A stretch of DNA of 64,000 bases from assembly GCA_965601665.1 (NCBI GenBank), contig OZ271833.1:1364001-1428000 (forward strand). The letters are read 5' to 3'. A program made the translations under genes and the position numbers. Each line of letters starts with the position of its first letter. Position 1 is the stretch's first letter. Origin of the DNA: JANQNX01 sp965601665. GTDB taxonomy: Bacteria > Pseudomonadota > Gammaproteobacteria > Eutrophobiales > Eutrophobiaceae. A model generated the notes under the pieces. It was not told where the DNA came from. It did not search any database and was given only the letters and a program-made list of their open reading frames with translations. Shown piece after piece: positions 35,096 through 43,372 of the stretch.

Positions 35096-36267
35096 TACCC
35101 GGCCTTCCTGATCTTCAGTTGCGCGGTGTATTCCTTACCCTGGTTTACCGCATTGAGCATATCAACAGTGTAGTTTTCGGCCTGCATCCTTGTTTTTATA
35201 AGCTCTATATCTGCCACCGACGCTGCAGATACCTGTAGTAGTAAAGTGCCTTGTTGCCAATTAATTGTATTAACTTTCATTGCTTCAACGCTGGCCACAG
35301 CAAACATGGTTTTCGAGAAAAGATCAAAAAAGCCACTGTCCGGTGTGAGCTCCTGTTCCACCAGTTTCTGGAATACCTGTTCAGTTTGAACACGCATATT
35401 GACGATGCGCCTCGCATCCGGGAATGTTTGCCTGAACACACTTTCTGCTTGTTGCTGTAACTTTTCCGCTTCAATATTAAAACTAGAGGCAGAATGAAAC
35501 GTTGAAACTACATGGAAAATAAATGCAAAAAGTAAAATGGCAATAGCAGGCACCCATTTTTTCCACGAACGACTTTTTGACCCGTTAACAATCTTGTTTA
35601 CCTGAATACCAAGGTGATCAACCGTTTCGGCGTGAGAATGGAGAAAATCGGCGAATGAACCCTGGTAATAATGCATTCTGTACTTTCCTGAAAAACTCTC
35701 TGGCATAGAAGGACTTGTTACCGATTCATGGATCCAGTAATCAATAGCTTCCGGTATCGTATTTTGTTTAAGTGATAACGCCAATTGGCTATTAAGACAG
35801 GCCAGACTACACTCATAACCGGAATAGAGACCTGTGCGCACCAATGCCCGATTATTATCAATTAGCACGGTCCAGCAATCTTGAATAATTGGCAGTGCCA
35901 GTACCTCAGGAATGATGATGACATCCTGTCCTTGCAAACACTGCTTCCAATGAGTTATTTTATCCTTACGACATACCAGTACGTAACGAAAGCCATCTTC
36001 ATTCTGTTCACTATAAATAAATTCCAAATCTTCTACAGGTTCAGCTAGCCGATCTTCAAGAGCAAATGGTATGGCTGCGTCAAGGTCGCGCTTTGTTCTG
36101 GCATTAACATTTACTTGGTCAAGCAAACACAGCCTCGTTGGAATTACGGCAAAATATTGCCCATCCAAATTAATTACTGGATACGCAAAGTTTCCGCTGC
36201 TTGTTTTCTCCAGTGTAGGCAATTTTGTTTCGGCATGGTTATCCATATACGCAATAGTATCACTCAT
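35095..36267 (-). CDS. gspL: Type II secretion protein GspL
   Basis: Start set at the ATG 36265-36267, inside the last codons of gspK, with GGTGA six bases upstream; this gives 390 residues. A longer frame from 36360 would overlap gspK by 100 bp and lacks a family match. The cytoplasmic actin-like domain (FAVIPTRLCLLDQVNVNARTKRDLDAAIPFALEDRL) binds GspE; one membrane helix (WVPAIAILLFAFIFHVV, near 240) and a periplasmic domain (LLQVSAASVADIELIKTRMQ) follow. It couples the ATPase to the platform. Confidence 0.87.
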   Translation of the reverse strand: MSDTIAYMDNHAETKLPTLEKTSSGNFAYPVINLDGQYFAVIPTRLCLLDQVNVNARTKRDLDAAIPFALEDRLAEPVEDLEFIYSEQNEDGFRYVLVCRKDKITHWKQCLQGQDVIIIPEVLALPIIQDCWTVLIDNNRALVRTGLYSGYECSLACLNSQLALSLKQNTIPEAIDYWIHESVTSPSMPESFSGKYRMHYYQGSFADFLHSHAETVDHLGIQVNKIVNGSKSRSWKKWVPAIAILLFAFIFHVVSTFHSASSFNIEAEKLQQQAESVFRQTFPDARRIVNMRVQTEQVFQKLVEQELTPDSGFFDLFSKTMFAVASVEAMKVNTINWQQGTLLLQVSAASVADIELIKTRMQAENYTVDMLNAVNQGKEYTAQLKIRKAG

Positions 36268-37540
36268 GAAATTCACCGTTATAAGATTTGTACATGACGG
36301 ATACGTTTTCACGAGCCCTGTCGCGCTGCATAATGTATTCAACATCCAGGTAATATCCATATTGCATGATAGTGCTATTTACACGGAAAAAGCTGCTACT
36401 GACGCCCAATGCAGTCGTGTCTATCTGGTAGTTTCTTACAAACGGCATTGTGTCAAATGCCATCATTGGCATAGTGCCTTGGCCAGAGTCATTGTCTATA
36501 GAGCTGGTTGGTGATATGCCACTATTGCGATTCGTATTACGCACGACGTTTCCAGTTTGTTGATTTTCTGTATTGTTTAGATTGGACTGCGCTCGATCCC
36601 TGCGCATATTCGACCATGTCCATTCATTATAAAGCCTGTTGGCTTCAACAGCCGTTAATTCGCCTCTCTCGTCAGTAGCTGAAGGTAGTTGACTACTACT
36701 GTTGTTAACTGTCTCGGCATTGGCATTTCCGGCAGGGCGTTGTTGTGCGGTATTACTTGCTTGCTCGTTAGATGTGTTGCTACTACGAGATGCACCACCA
36801 TTAATCACAGAAAAAGGGTTTGATGAACGCATTACAATAATTGCATTTGCACCTGTCTCGTCCATGGAGTCAGAAAGGGTCATCAGTATTTCAGCAGGTG
36901 CAGTATTTACATTAATCGTTGACCCCGGCGGAAGTGTTGCTATGTACGGTGAAAGTTTAAGATATATCTCCCTTGTTACTCCCTTTACAAGTAACAATTC
37001 TGATGGATGGGCAAAGTTCCTGTTGGCTGCCCTATAGGGTTCATCAAGTGTCAAGTAGAAATCATCCTCTGCCCCACCAGGAAAACGCAATTCATTGTCC
37101 GCATCCAGCCAGTCGGAAATAGCGTCAGTCACATCCTGTTTAATTTCCTGTTGATCAAGTAGCCGTCGGAAACGATTTCTTGCAACAAGGCCATTACTAC
37201 CCGCAAGCACCAGATTATTCAGATTGAATCTACCCTGTTGATCAACAATCCTAGCATCTACAGTGCCATCATCAATGGCGACACCCTGCAAAGGTAAATT
37301 CCAGTCATCATGTTCGCTATCTATATTATTCGTTTTCATGTCCCTGATTAGGACGCCGTTGGCCCATAATTGGATTGCGTTTGCATGATGACGTAACTGA
37401 TCATTTCTTATGAAACCCTGAGTCAGATCGATTCCGTGTTGCTGGGTCAGCGCCATACTGACACTAACTGCTGTCACGAGTGCCAGCACTACCAATGCCG
37501 ATATCAATGCGAAACCTCTTTGTAACAGAGTCTTTCTCAT
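36260..37540 (-). CDS. gspK: Type II secretion minor pseudopilin GspK with a long low-complexity insert
   Basis: 426 residues, about 100 more than typical GspK. The prepilin start is QRGFALISALVVLALVTAV, without Glu5 as is normal for GspK. The helix-hairpin-helix-like middle (GRFNLNNL, AISDWLDADNELRFPGGAEDDFYL, GSTINVNTAPAEILMTLSD) is intact. Residues about 248-360 are an Asn/Ser/Gln/Thr-rich, probably disordered stretch placed inside the C-terminal part, after which the fold resumes (FVRNYQIDTTALGVSSSFF). GspK caps the pseudopilus tip. It overlaps gspJ by 4 bp. Confidence 0.88.
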   Translation of the reverse strand: MRKTLLQRGFALISALVVLALVTAVSVSMALTQQHGIDLTQGFIRNDQLRHHANAIQLWANGVLIRDMKTNNIDSEHDDWNLPLQGVAIDDGTVDARIVDQQGRFNLNNLVLAGSNGLVARNRFRRLLDQQEIKQDVTDAISDWLDADNELRFPGGAEDDFYLTLDEPYRAANRNFAHPSELLLVKGVTREIYLKLSPYIATLPPGSTINVNTAPAEILMTLSDSMDETGANAIIVMRSSNPFSVINGGASRSSNTSNEQASNTAQQRPAGNANAETVNNSSSQLPSATDERGELTAVEANRLYNEWTWSNMRRDRAQSNLNNTENQQTGNVVRNTNRNSGISPTSSIDNDSGQGTMPMMAFDTMPFVRNYQIDTTALGVSSSFFRVNSTIMQYGYYLDVEYIMQRDRARENVSVMYKSYNGEFHE

Positions 37541-38139
37541 AATGTCCGCACCAGGAAAAGACGCTCCAATTGCAGTTGATTATTCATTGTTATATTCATT
37601 CTCACTGCCCTTGGTAAAATTAAAAACTCCTCATCACTTGACGGTAATGGCCAGAATTCATGTTCAGCAGTACTCACAAACGAAAAAGTTAAATCATTTA
37701 CTTCTTTGATTAAGACTATCGTTCTGGGCTCAGAATCATGCGCCCTGTCAAGCACTTGCCAGGAATGTCTAAGCAGTTGGCTATCGCGTAATTCATATTC
37801 AATGCGTTGCAAGCCGCTGTTTTTCGTATTCAGTTGCATTGGTGAGCCAATATTCGTTGTGAACTTGATGGCTTTACCTTTACTTTCAGGTGGCCCAATA
37901 AATGCTTTTTCATCAGTGCCAAGCCTGTCCCTTACTGAACGCTCGATAGCCAGCTCCAGGTCGTTACGTATTACTCTGAAAGCCATTTGGTAGCTCTCTA
38001 GGCTTTCTCCTTCTACCTCTACAATCTCATTACTTTTAAACACATAATCCATGCCACCATATGCCATAACAGACATTACGGAGAGAATGACAATAGCAAT
38101 CAGAATTTCAATAAGCGTATAACCCCGGTGTTTGTTCAT
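37537..38139 (-). CDS. gspJ: Type II secretion minor pseudopilin GspJ
   Basis: 200 residues with prepilin peptidase site HRG|YTLIEILIAIVILSVMSVMAY, Glu5 present. The periplasmic domain has GspJ-like features (FRVIRNDLELAIERSVRD, LLRHSWQVLDRAHDSEPRTIVLIKEVNDLTFSF). It forms the pseudopilus tip with GspI and GspK. ATGA overlaps with both neighbours indicate a tightly coupled operon. Confidence 0.9.
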   Translation of the reverse strand: MNKHRGYTLIEILIAIVILSVMSVMAYGGMDYVFKSNEIVEVEGESLESYQMAFRVIRNDLELAIERSVRDRLGTDEKAFIGPPESKGKAIKFTTNIGSPMQLNTKNSGLQRIEYELRDSQLLRHSWQVLDRAHDSEPRTIVLIKEVNDLTFSFVSTAEHEFWPLPSSDEEFLILPRAVRMNITMNNQLQLERLFLVRTL

Positions 38140-38510
38140 GAAGACACCTCGGACCTTAGGTATCCAGTTACGTCCGCATCCAGTAATTCCAGATTTTCAT
38201 TAATTGATACCTTTAACCTGACCTGTAGCACATCTGCATCAAAAGTTGGTTTAATTTCAGCTTGCCAATACCATGTCTTCCCGGACATCTTACTTTCACC
38301 CTGCAACTCACCGGTGTTGGCAATACCTTCCAGTTTGATTTCGGCCAAAACATTTTCTGCCACCCAGTTTGCATAAGTAGTTCGCTCGATATGACCTAAC
38401 ACATCAACATTGCTATTCGTTGCGGATAACGCAGCTGACATACCAATGCCGATCACAACTAGCGCCACCAGCACTTCAATCAGCGAAAAACCTGGCTGAA
38501 ATTTACTCAT
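38136..38510 (-). CDS. gspI: Type II secretion minor pseudopilin GspI
   Basis: 124 residues, the usual GspI size. Prepilin site PG|FSLIEVLVALVVIGIGMSA with Glu5, followed by TTYANWVAENVLAEIKL and YWQAEIKPTFDADVLQVRLKV, typical of GspI. It nucleates the tip complex with GspJ and GspK. Overlaps gspH and gspJ by 4 bp each. Confidence 0.9.
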   Translation of the reverse strand: MSKFQPGFSLIEVLVALVVIGIGMSAALSATNSNVDVLGHIERTTYANWVAENVLAEIKLEGIANTGELQGESKMSGKTWYWQAEIKPTFDADVLQVRLKVSINENLELLDADVTGYLRSEVSS

Positions 38511-38995
38511 GAATCTTTATTGTCAATAATTAAAGTGTTGAAGCCATCCCCGGAGACTGATATTTGCTTTTTTGAACTCGCTACAAAATAAAAATTAAAT
38601 TCGGAATAGCTATTGTCCGGAAAAATCAGAATCTGTAATGGAGCTTCATTTTTATCATCAGCATGCCTAACCATCATTCCCTCCGGATTAGACATATTTG
38701 TTTTATCAAGAAAAGCACGCTGCCATTCATCCTTTCTATATTCAAGCAATGAGAACACGTTCTTTTCAGTATCGTAATCAATGCGATAGGTCATGTTACG
38801 CACGACAGCATGCTGCCTGGTCCTTTCCAGCCAGATGCTAAAACGTTCTGCTTGTTGCTGAAATTGACTGGAACTGCGCATGTGTCCAAGCGTCATGCCA
38901 ATTGCGCCAACGGAGATGGCGGCGATAAATAGCGCAACCAGCACTTCCAGGAGTGTAAAACCACCAACCAGATGTCGATTTCGGAAGATGGTCAT
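38507..38995 (-). CDS. gspH: Type II secretion minor pseudopilin GspH
   Basis: 162 residues. Prepilin site GG|FTLLEVLVALFIAAISVGAIG with Glu5, then SSSQFQQQAERFSIWLERTRQHAVVRNMTYRIDYD, which matches the GspH/FimT pattern. It joins the main pseudopilus to the tip. It lies 36 bp after gspG and overlaps gspI by 4 bp. Confidence 0.88.
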   Translation of the reverse strand: MTIFRNRHLVGGFTLLEVLVALFIAAISVGAIGMTLGHMRSSSQFQQQAERFSIWLERTRQHAVVRNMTYRIDYDTEKNVFSLLEYRKDEWQRAFLDKTNMSNPEGMMVRHADDKNEAPLQILIFPDNSYSEFNFYFVASSKKQISVSGDGFNTLIIDNKDS

Positions 38996-39031
38996 TTGGG
39001 TGCAGTATTACTTCAACAGTGAGTTGAAGCG

Positions 39032-39475
39032 TTACAGGCTCCAGTTTCCTATGTCCGCATTAACACCTTCGCCATCAGGTAGTGAGTCAGCGCCAAGTGA
39101 ATACAGGTCAAATTCACCATTTGATCCTGGGTAAAGATAAAGATATTCGTTGCCCCATGGATCTACCGGCATTTTGTCAATGTAACCTTCAGACTTCCAT
39201 TTTGCTCCTGCAGGTAGGTCAGCAGGCTTCTCTAGTAATGCAATGAGTCCTTGGTCAGTATCTGGATAAGTGAAATTATCCAGCCTGTAGAGTTTCAATG
39301 CGGCTTCGATTGCCCGTATATCCTGCTCTGCGCGAACCACGCGTGCTTCATCGGGCCGTGACATCACCCTTGGTACGACCACGGCAGCCAAAATGCCCAG
39401 AATGACGACGACGACCATGACCTCGATGAGTGTGAAGCCTCGGGTTTTACTTATATATATACTTCGTTTTGACAT
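39032..39475 (-). CDS. gspG: Type II secretion major pseudopilin GspG
   Basis: 147 residues. Prepilin site TRG|FTLIEVMVVVVILGILAAVVVP, then the near-universal GspG segment QDIRAIEAALKLYRLDNFTYPDTDQGL, KMPVDPWGNEYLYLYPG and FDLYSLGADS (calcium-binding end). It is the main pseudopilus subunit and the first gene of the gspG-M operon. The start ATG (39473-39475) has no good Shine-Dalgarno, and a palindromic operator lies 46-61 bp upstream. The prepilin peptidase (GspO/PilD) is not in the window. Confidence 0.95.
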   Translation of the reverse strand: MSKRSIYISKTRGFTLIEVMVVVVILGILAAVVVPRVMSRPDEARVVRAEQDIRAIEAALKLYRLDNFTYPDTDQGLIALLEKPADLPAGAKWKSEGYIDKMPVDPWGNEYLYLYPGSNGEFDLYSLGADSLPDGEGVNADIGNWSL

Positions 39476-39520
39476 GTGCGCATTGTATGTAGAAATCTTT
39501 GCAGAAAAATGACAACGCGT

Positions 39521-39536
39521 GCATACAAAAGTATGC
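39521..39536. promoter_or_regulatory. Palindromic operator between gspG and a divergent PEP-CTERM gene
   Basis: GCATAC-AAAA-GTATGC, the same half-sites as 7092-7111. It is 46-61 bp before gspG on one side and 113-128 bp before the PEP-CTERM gene at 39649 on the other, so one site could serve both promoters. Confidence 0.65.
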
Positions 39537-39648
39537 GGGATTTGTAATCAAACTTTCATGTGTAAGCTCTATTATCGACCCAAATCTAAACCAAGACTTT
39601 TGATATAAATATTAATATTATTCAATAAGTTACTGATTTATTGAGAAT

Positions 39649-40326
39649 ATGATTACAATCATGTTTGGCGATCGCACCAGCCTTTTTTCTTTTAAGCACT
39701 TACTGTTCATTTTGCTGAGCTTTTTCTACAGCAATGTCAGCATTGCTGCAGTCGATTTACCTGCAGGCGAACTGGAGTTCCTGCAGGACACAGGAAATAT
39801 CAACCTGACAGGCGGCTTTCTCAGGACCATGACGATAGAGGGTTTCCTTACCGGTGCCGTTTCTGACAATTTTCCCGGTGGCTTCAATCTCGATAACTCG
39901 CCTTTCTTTATGAATTTCTTGCTTACTTCCAGTACTTCAACAGGTAGTGGATTTTTTCATACCTCTGGAGGCGGCCAATTCAATATAGGTGGCGGAACAG
40001 AACTCAACGCTGTCCTCTCCAATCTTGTTATTCAATCAACACTGAGCAATGAACACTCACTGACTGCCAGCCTTTCCTATATCGGTGGCACGTTAGTACC
40101 GCCAGGTGAGTCCGTAGGAAGCATCAATCTTCTATTCAATGGACCGGTTGCCGGCCTGGATATTCCCTTTTCCGGAGACCCGGCCGTTGTCGAAACACTT
40201 TCAGGTTTAGTCGGATCTATTAATGTACAGGAACCTGCCGTTATTCCAATTCCAGCCGCATTCTGGTTATTTTCATCAGCGCTAATTGGTTTTGTTGGAC
40301 TGCAACGGAAATTTATCCAGGTTTAA
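39649..40326 (+). CDS. PEP-CTERM sorting-domain protein (VPxP variant)
   Basis: 225 residues: signal peptide (FKHLLFILLSFFYSNVSIAAVD), a 160-residue beta-rich middle without a recognised domain (GGFLRTMTIEGFLTG, FFHTSGGGQFNIGGGTELNAVL), and the C-terminal tail IPIPAAFWLF - SSALIGFVGL - QRKF, the three-part sorting signal. It is divergent from gspG and shares its operator region. Substrate of an exosortase encoded elsewhere. A small secreted protein follows 4 bp after its stop. Confidence 0.85.
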   Translation: MITIMFGDRTSLFSFKHLLFILLSFFYSNVSIAAVDLPAGELEFLQDTGNINLTGGFLRTMTIEGFLTGAVSDNFPGGFNLDNSPFFMNFLLTSSTSTGSGFFHTSGGGQFNIGGGTELNAVLSNLVIQSTLSNEHSLTASLSYIGGTLVPPGESVGSINLLFNGPVAGLDIPFSGDPAVVETLSGLVGSINVQEPAVIPIPAAFWLFSSALIGFVGLQRKFIQV

Positions 40327-40330
40327 CAAA

Positions 40331-40945
40331 ATGAATATCAGAGCCATTAACCGGCTAGCAATTTGCATAGCCATACTACTATCTTCTATCTCTATCAGCG
40401 CCCAGGAATTGATGGGTAAACTTGACGGTAATGTTTACACCGACAAGGACAATGCCTTTACGACGGTGCTGCCTTCACTGCAAGGTGAGATAAAAGAATT
40501 TCCGAATGCTGTGTCTGTTTATAACGCGCTGCTCGGCAACCAGGATTCACTTGAATATTACCCGGTTCCTGCAAAAGAACTGAAAATGTTTAAAGATGTC
40601 GGTCCGGAAATCTACCACTCTGGTTTCATGCATAGAGCAATAATCGATGGAAGGTATAAGGAAACTTTTGACAAAGTTCGTGTAGTCAGCGAGGAAATGG
40701 AAGCGGCAGGAGAAAAGCAATTGTACCTCGCCACACTTGAAGTCCCCGGCGCATCTCAGATTATGGACGGCGCTGGCAACAAGAAAGACTTATGGGTGGC
40801 TCTTGGCAGCACCCTTCACAACGACAAGATCTACATCTACCAGGTTGCAGTCACGTTTATCGGCAAGTATGTAACTGAAGAACTGACCCGGAACATTAAG
40901 CAGCGCGTCATCGATTGGGCAAGTAACACCCAATTCAACAGCTAG
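40331..40945 (+). CDS. Secreted protein of unknown function coupled to a PEP-CTERM gene
   Basis: The start at 40331 lies right after the PEP-CTERM stop and begins MNIRAINRLAICIAILLSSISISAQE, a signal peptide; an earlier in-frame start at 40286 would overlap that gene. 204 residues, no cysteines in the mature part, mixed alpha/beta composition (AFTTVLPSLQGEIKEFP, YHSGFMHRAIIDGRYKETFDKVRVV, LWVALGSTLHNDKIYIYQVAVTFIGKY). I do not recognise the family. The tail resembles domains described as stress- or toxin-associated lipoproteins only superficially. Periplasmic or secreted location is the only safe inference. Confidence 0.7.
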   Translation: MNIRAINRLAICIAILLSSISISAQELMGKLDGNVYTDKDNAFTTVLPSLQGEIKEFPNAVSVYNALLGNQDSLEYYPVPAKELKMFKDVGPEIYHSGFMHRAIIDGRYKETFDKVRVVSEEMEAAGEKQLYLATLEVPGASQIMDGAGNKKDLWVALGSTLHNDKIYIYQVAVTFIGKYVTEELTRNIKQRVIDWASNTQFNS

Positions 40946-40963
40946 TCATTTTGTAAATCTGTT

Positions 40964-42163
40964 TTAACACGCTGTATTTACCCGGTAACAGGGCTCGTAA
41001 GCCTCATCAGGCTGGCGCATACGATGCTGCTCACAAAATGCTGTCAATAACCGGTCCAAAGCCTGCATGATCGTCGGGTCACCGTTGATTTCAAATACAC
41101 CATACTGCTCTATTTGCTTTATACCCTCGGCCTTCACATTGCCTGCGACAATGGCGGAAAATGCGCGGCGCAGGTTAGAAGCCAGCTCATGTACAGGTTG
41201 CTCTCTAGACAAATTCAAACTGCGTACATTTTCATGGGTCGGCACAAAGGGAATCTGGAGTTCGTGGTCAATACGCAGGCTCCAGTTAAAATAGTAAGCA
41301 TCATCACGCTCATCACGAAAGCTCTTTACCATTTCAATTTCTTCAGAAACTGTTCGGGCAACCTGCTCTGGATCATCAACAATGATTTTATACCGGTCGT
41401 TGACGCGGTCACCGAATACGACGCGGATTAAATTCTCAATTTCACCGAAATAATCCCCGGCAGAGGCCGGACCAGTCATAATAAGTGTTAAAGGAATATC
41501 CCGGTTTTTCTGATGCAGCAGTATCGCCAGTACATAGAGGATTTCTTCTGCCGTGCCTGCGCCACCGGGAAAAACAACAAGACCATGCGCGATACGAACA
41601 AACGCCTCCAGTCGCTTTTCCATATCCGGCAACACTACAAGATGATTGACAATGGGGTTGGGCGTTTCTGCAGTAATGATGCCCGGTTCTGATAAACCGA
41701 TGTAGGCTCCATGTTTAATGTGCTGCTTCGCATGCCCAATCGTCGCGCCCTTCATCGGCCCCTTCATGGCACCCGGACCGCAGCCGGTACAGATATCTAG
41801 CCCGCGTAGTCCTAGCTGGTAGCCAACCTCCTTGGTATAGTCATATTCTTCACGGGAAATCGAGTGTCCTCCCCAGCAAACAACGAGCCTGGGTAATTTC
41901 ATTGGTTGAAAAACCCTGGCATTACGCAAAATGTGGAACACCGCATCGGTTGTGCCGGTAGCGGTCGACAGATCCAGCGATTGATTTTCCATAATATCGC
42001 CACTGGTATAGATAATGTCGCGCAGAATGGCATACAGGTGCTGTTTGATGCCGGTGATCATTTTCCCGTCAACAAAGGCGCTGGACGGCGCATTCGTTAA
42101 GCGTAGCTTGATACCACGCTCCTCCTGGATGAGGCTGATGTCAAAGTCGCTGTATGTCTCCAT
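40964..42163 (-). CDS. ppnN: PpnN-like nucleotide 5'-monophosphate nucleosidase (LOG family), lacking its N-terminus because of an in-frame stop
   Basis: The 399-residue open frame matches E. coli PpnN (YgdH) along its length from about residue 55: VVCWGGHSISREEY, GLDICTGCGPGAMKGPMKGA, and the LOG motif FPGGAGTAEEILYVLAIL, ending EQHRMRQPDEAYEPCYRV. PpnN cleaves nucleoside monophosphates to base and ribose 5-phosphate in the cytoplasm. The true gene start is most likely ATG at 42338-42340, but codon 32 is TAG (42245-42247). The frame at 42163 starts inside the N-terminal domain. Either translation restarts here, the gene is a recent pseudogene, or the base is a sequencing error. The catalytic LOG core is intact. 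Confidence 0.85.
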   Translation of the reverse strand: METYSDFDISLIQEERGIKLRLTNAPSSAFVDGKMITGIKQHLYAILRDIIYTSGDIMENQSLDLSTATGTTDAVFHILRNARVFQPMKLPRLVVCWGGHSISREEYDYTKEVGYQLGLRGLDICTGCGPGAMKGPMKGATIGHAKQHIKHGAYIGLSEPGIITAETPNPIVNHLVVLPDMEKRLEAFVRIAHGLVVFPGGAGTAEEILYVLAILLHQKNRDIPLTLIMTGPASAGDYFGEIENLIRVVFGDRVNDRYKIIVDDPEQVARTVSEEIEMVKSFRDERDDAYYFNWSLRIDHELQIPFVPTHENVRSLNLSREQPVHELASNLRRAFSAIVAGNVKAEGIKQIEQYGVFEINGDPTIMQALDRLLTAFCEQHRMRQPDEAYEPCYRVNTAC

Positions 42164-42340
42164 TAATGTCTTGACGTCATCAGATTCGTTACCGCAATTT
42201 AAGACCGCCAGGGAACACGTACGGAATTGCTGATAAAGTCCGCCCTAGCTGGCATCCAACAGCTTGCTGATCTCGGTTTTCGAGAGCACGTCGAGTTGAC
42301 CCTCGGGCAATATCTCTGCAGTGATAGTATTTTCTGTCAT
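42164..42340 (-). other. Interrupted N-terminal segment of ppnN (in-frame TAG at 42245-42247)
   Basis: Reading on from ATG at 42338-42340, the frame gives 31 codons ending LLDAS, then TAG, then GGLYQQFRTCSLAVLNCG and on into the main open frame without a shift. E. coli PpnN has SSDLYQLFRNCSLAVLNSG at this position (recalled), so the sequence beyond the stop is clearly native coding sequence. Total length without the stop would be 458 residues, against 454 in E. coli. Confidence 0.85.
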
Positions 42341-42576
42341 GGCTTAGGGATGGCAATATTCATCAAAATTACAACAATATAAACGTAGACATAAGTATGC
42401 ATTTTAAATACGTTCGATTTCATTAATAACTACATAAGGTTAGGTCAGTATTCTAGTGAGAGAATCATTAATTTAATTATTGATGTAACCTAAATTTAAT
42501 TTGTTAGGGCAATGGCAAAAATAGATAATCCCATCACATATTCAATCTTTATTTATTTGCACAGGGAGTTCAGAAC
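42341..42576. other. Intergenic region between ppnN and a PEP-CTERM gene
   Basis: AT-rich divergent control region of 236 bp. It contains one half-site of the recurring operator (AAGTATGC, 42393-42400) but no second arm. No open frame or RNA structure recognised. Confidence 0.4.
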
Positions 42577-43308
42577 ATGGCATCTAGAATAGCAAGTCTG
42601 GCATTGTTTGCTATTGCCTTAATGTCCGGGATATCAGCCCATGCTGCAACTGTCACCGGTAGCATTGACATTGTAGGCGTTATGTCTGATGAATTTAATT
42701 ATGACCTGACGTCCCCAAACCTCAGCTATACGGAAGATGGAAAAACGTTCACGTTAACCAGAAACGAGCAAGCCGCTATAAGTGGCGCGTCCACGATGAA
42801 TGGCTGGACCTACGATTGGACAATTACGGCGAGCACTAACCCCTTTATTGAGTCCAGTTTTTCTGTGACCAATCAGACAGCTTCAACACAGACTTTTGAT
42901 CTCTTCTTTTCGCTGCCTGTCTCAACTACATTTGCACCGGGCTTTAAATCTGGTGAATTGAATTTTACATTTACTGACGCCAATGGAGATGGCAGTGCCA
43001 GTGTTGTACTGAATAGCTGGGATGGACTTATCGATGGTGTTAGTGCGCTTCAACTGTTTACTGCGAGTATACCTTGCTCCGGGACAGGCTGTTCTGGTGG
43101 CATCGCCCCAGTCTCAACAGGCCCTGTTTTGCATTCTGCAGGTGTGAACTCAACACTGGGGTTATTATTAAGCTTTGATTTATCAGCTGGTGATACCGTC
43201 ACCATGGATACCCGGTTTGAAGTATCTCCTGTTCCTGTTCCCGGGGCTGCCTGGCTATTTGGGAGTGGCCTTATTGCCATGCTTGGTTTCAGGAAAAAAA
43301 GCGGATGA
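42577..43308 (+). CDS. PEP-CTERM sorting-domain protein (VPxP variant)
   Basis: 243 residues: signal peptide (ASLALFAIALMSGISAHAAT), beta-rich extracellular part (GSIDIVGVMSDEFNYDL, ASTNPFIESSFSVTNQTASTQTFDLFFSLPVS), a CSGTGCSGG loop with two cysteines, and the sorting tail VPVPGAAWLF - GSGLIAMLGF - RKKSG. AGGGAG sits 10 bp before the ATG. Mature function unknown; surface-anchored by an exosortase encoded elsewhere. 64 bp before another PEP-CTERM gene, probably one transcript. Confidence 0.88.
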   Translation: MASRIASLALFAIALMSGISAHAATVTGSIDIVGVMSDEFNYDLTSPNLSYTEDGKTFTLTRNEQAAISGASTMNGWTYDWTITASTNPFIESSFSVTNQTASTQTFDLFFSLPVSTTFAPGFKSGELNFTFTDANGDGSASVVLNSWDGLIDGVSALQLFTASIPCSGTGCSGGIAPVSTGPVLHSAGVNSTLGLLLSFDLSAGDTVTMDTRFEVSPVPVPGAAWLFGSGLIAMLGFRKKSG

Positions 43309-43372
43309 ACTTCTGTTACAGTCATTAATTCGCACCGCTAACATAATAAATAATCAATTCACTTTCTGATTA

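Noticed and set aside
40964..42340. Amber suppression or recoding of TAG as an amino acid in ppnN
   Set aside because: Other genes here end in TAG (for example 56414-57148), and no suppressor or pyrrolysine gene is seen in the window.
42450..42576. Sigma-54 type -24/-12 promoter before the PEP-CTERM gene, as described for some PEP-CTERM regulons
   Set aside because: A TGGCA element is present but no TGC at the required spacing; I could not support such a site here or before the other PEP-CTERM genes.
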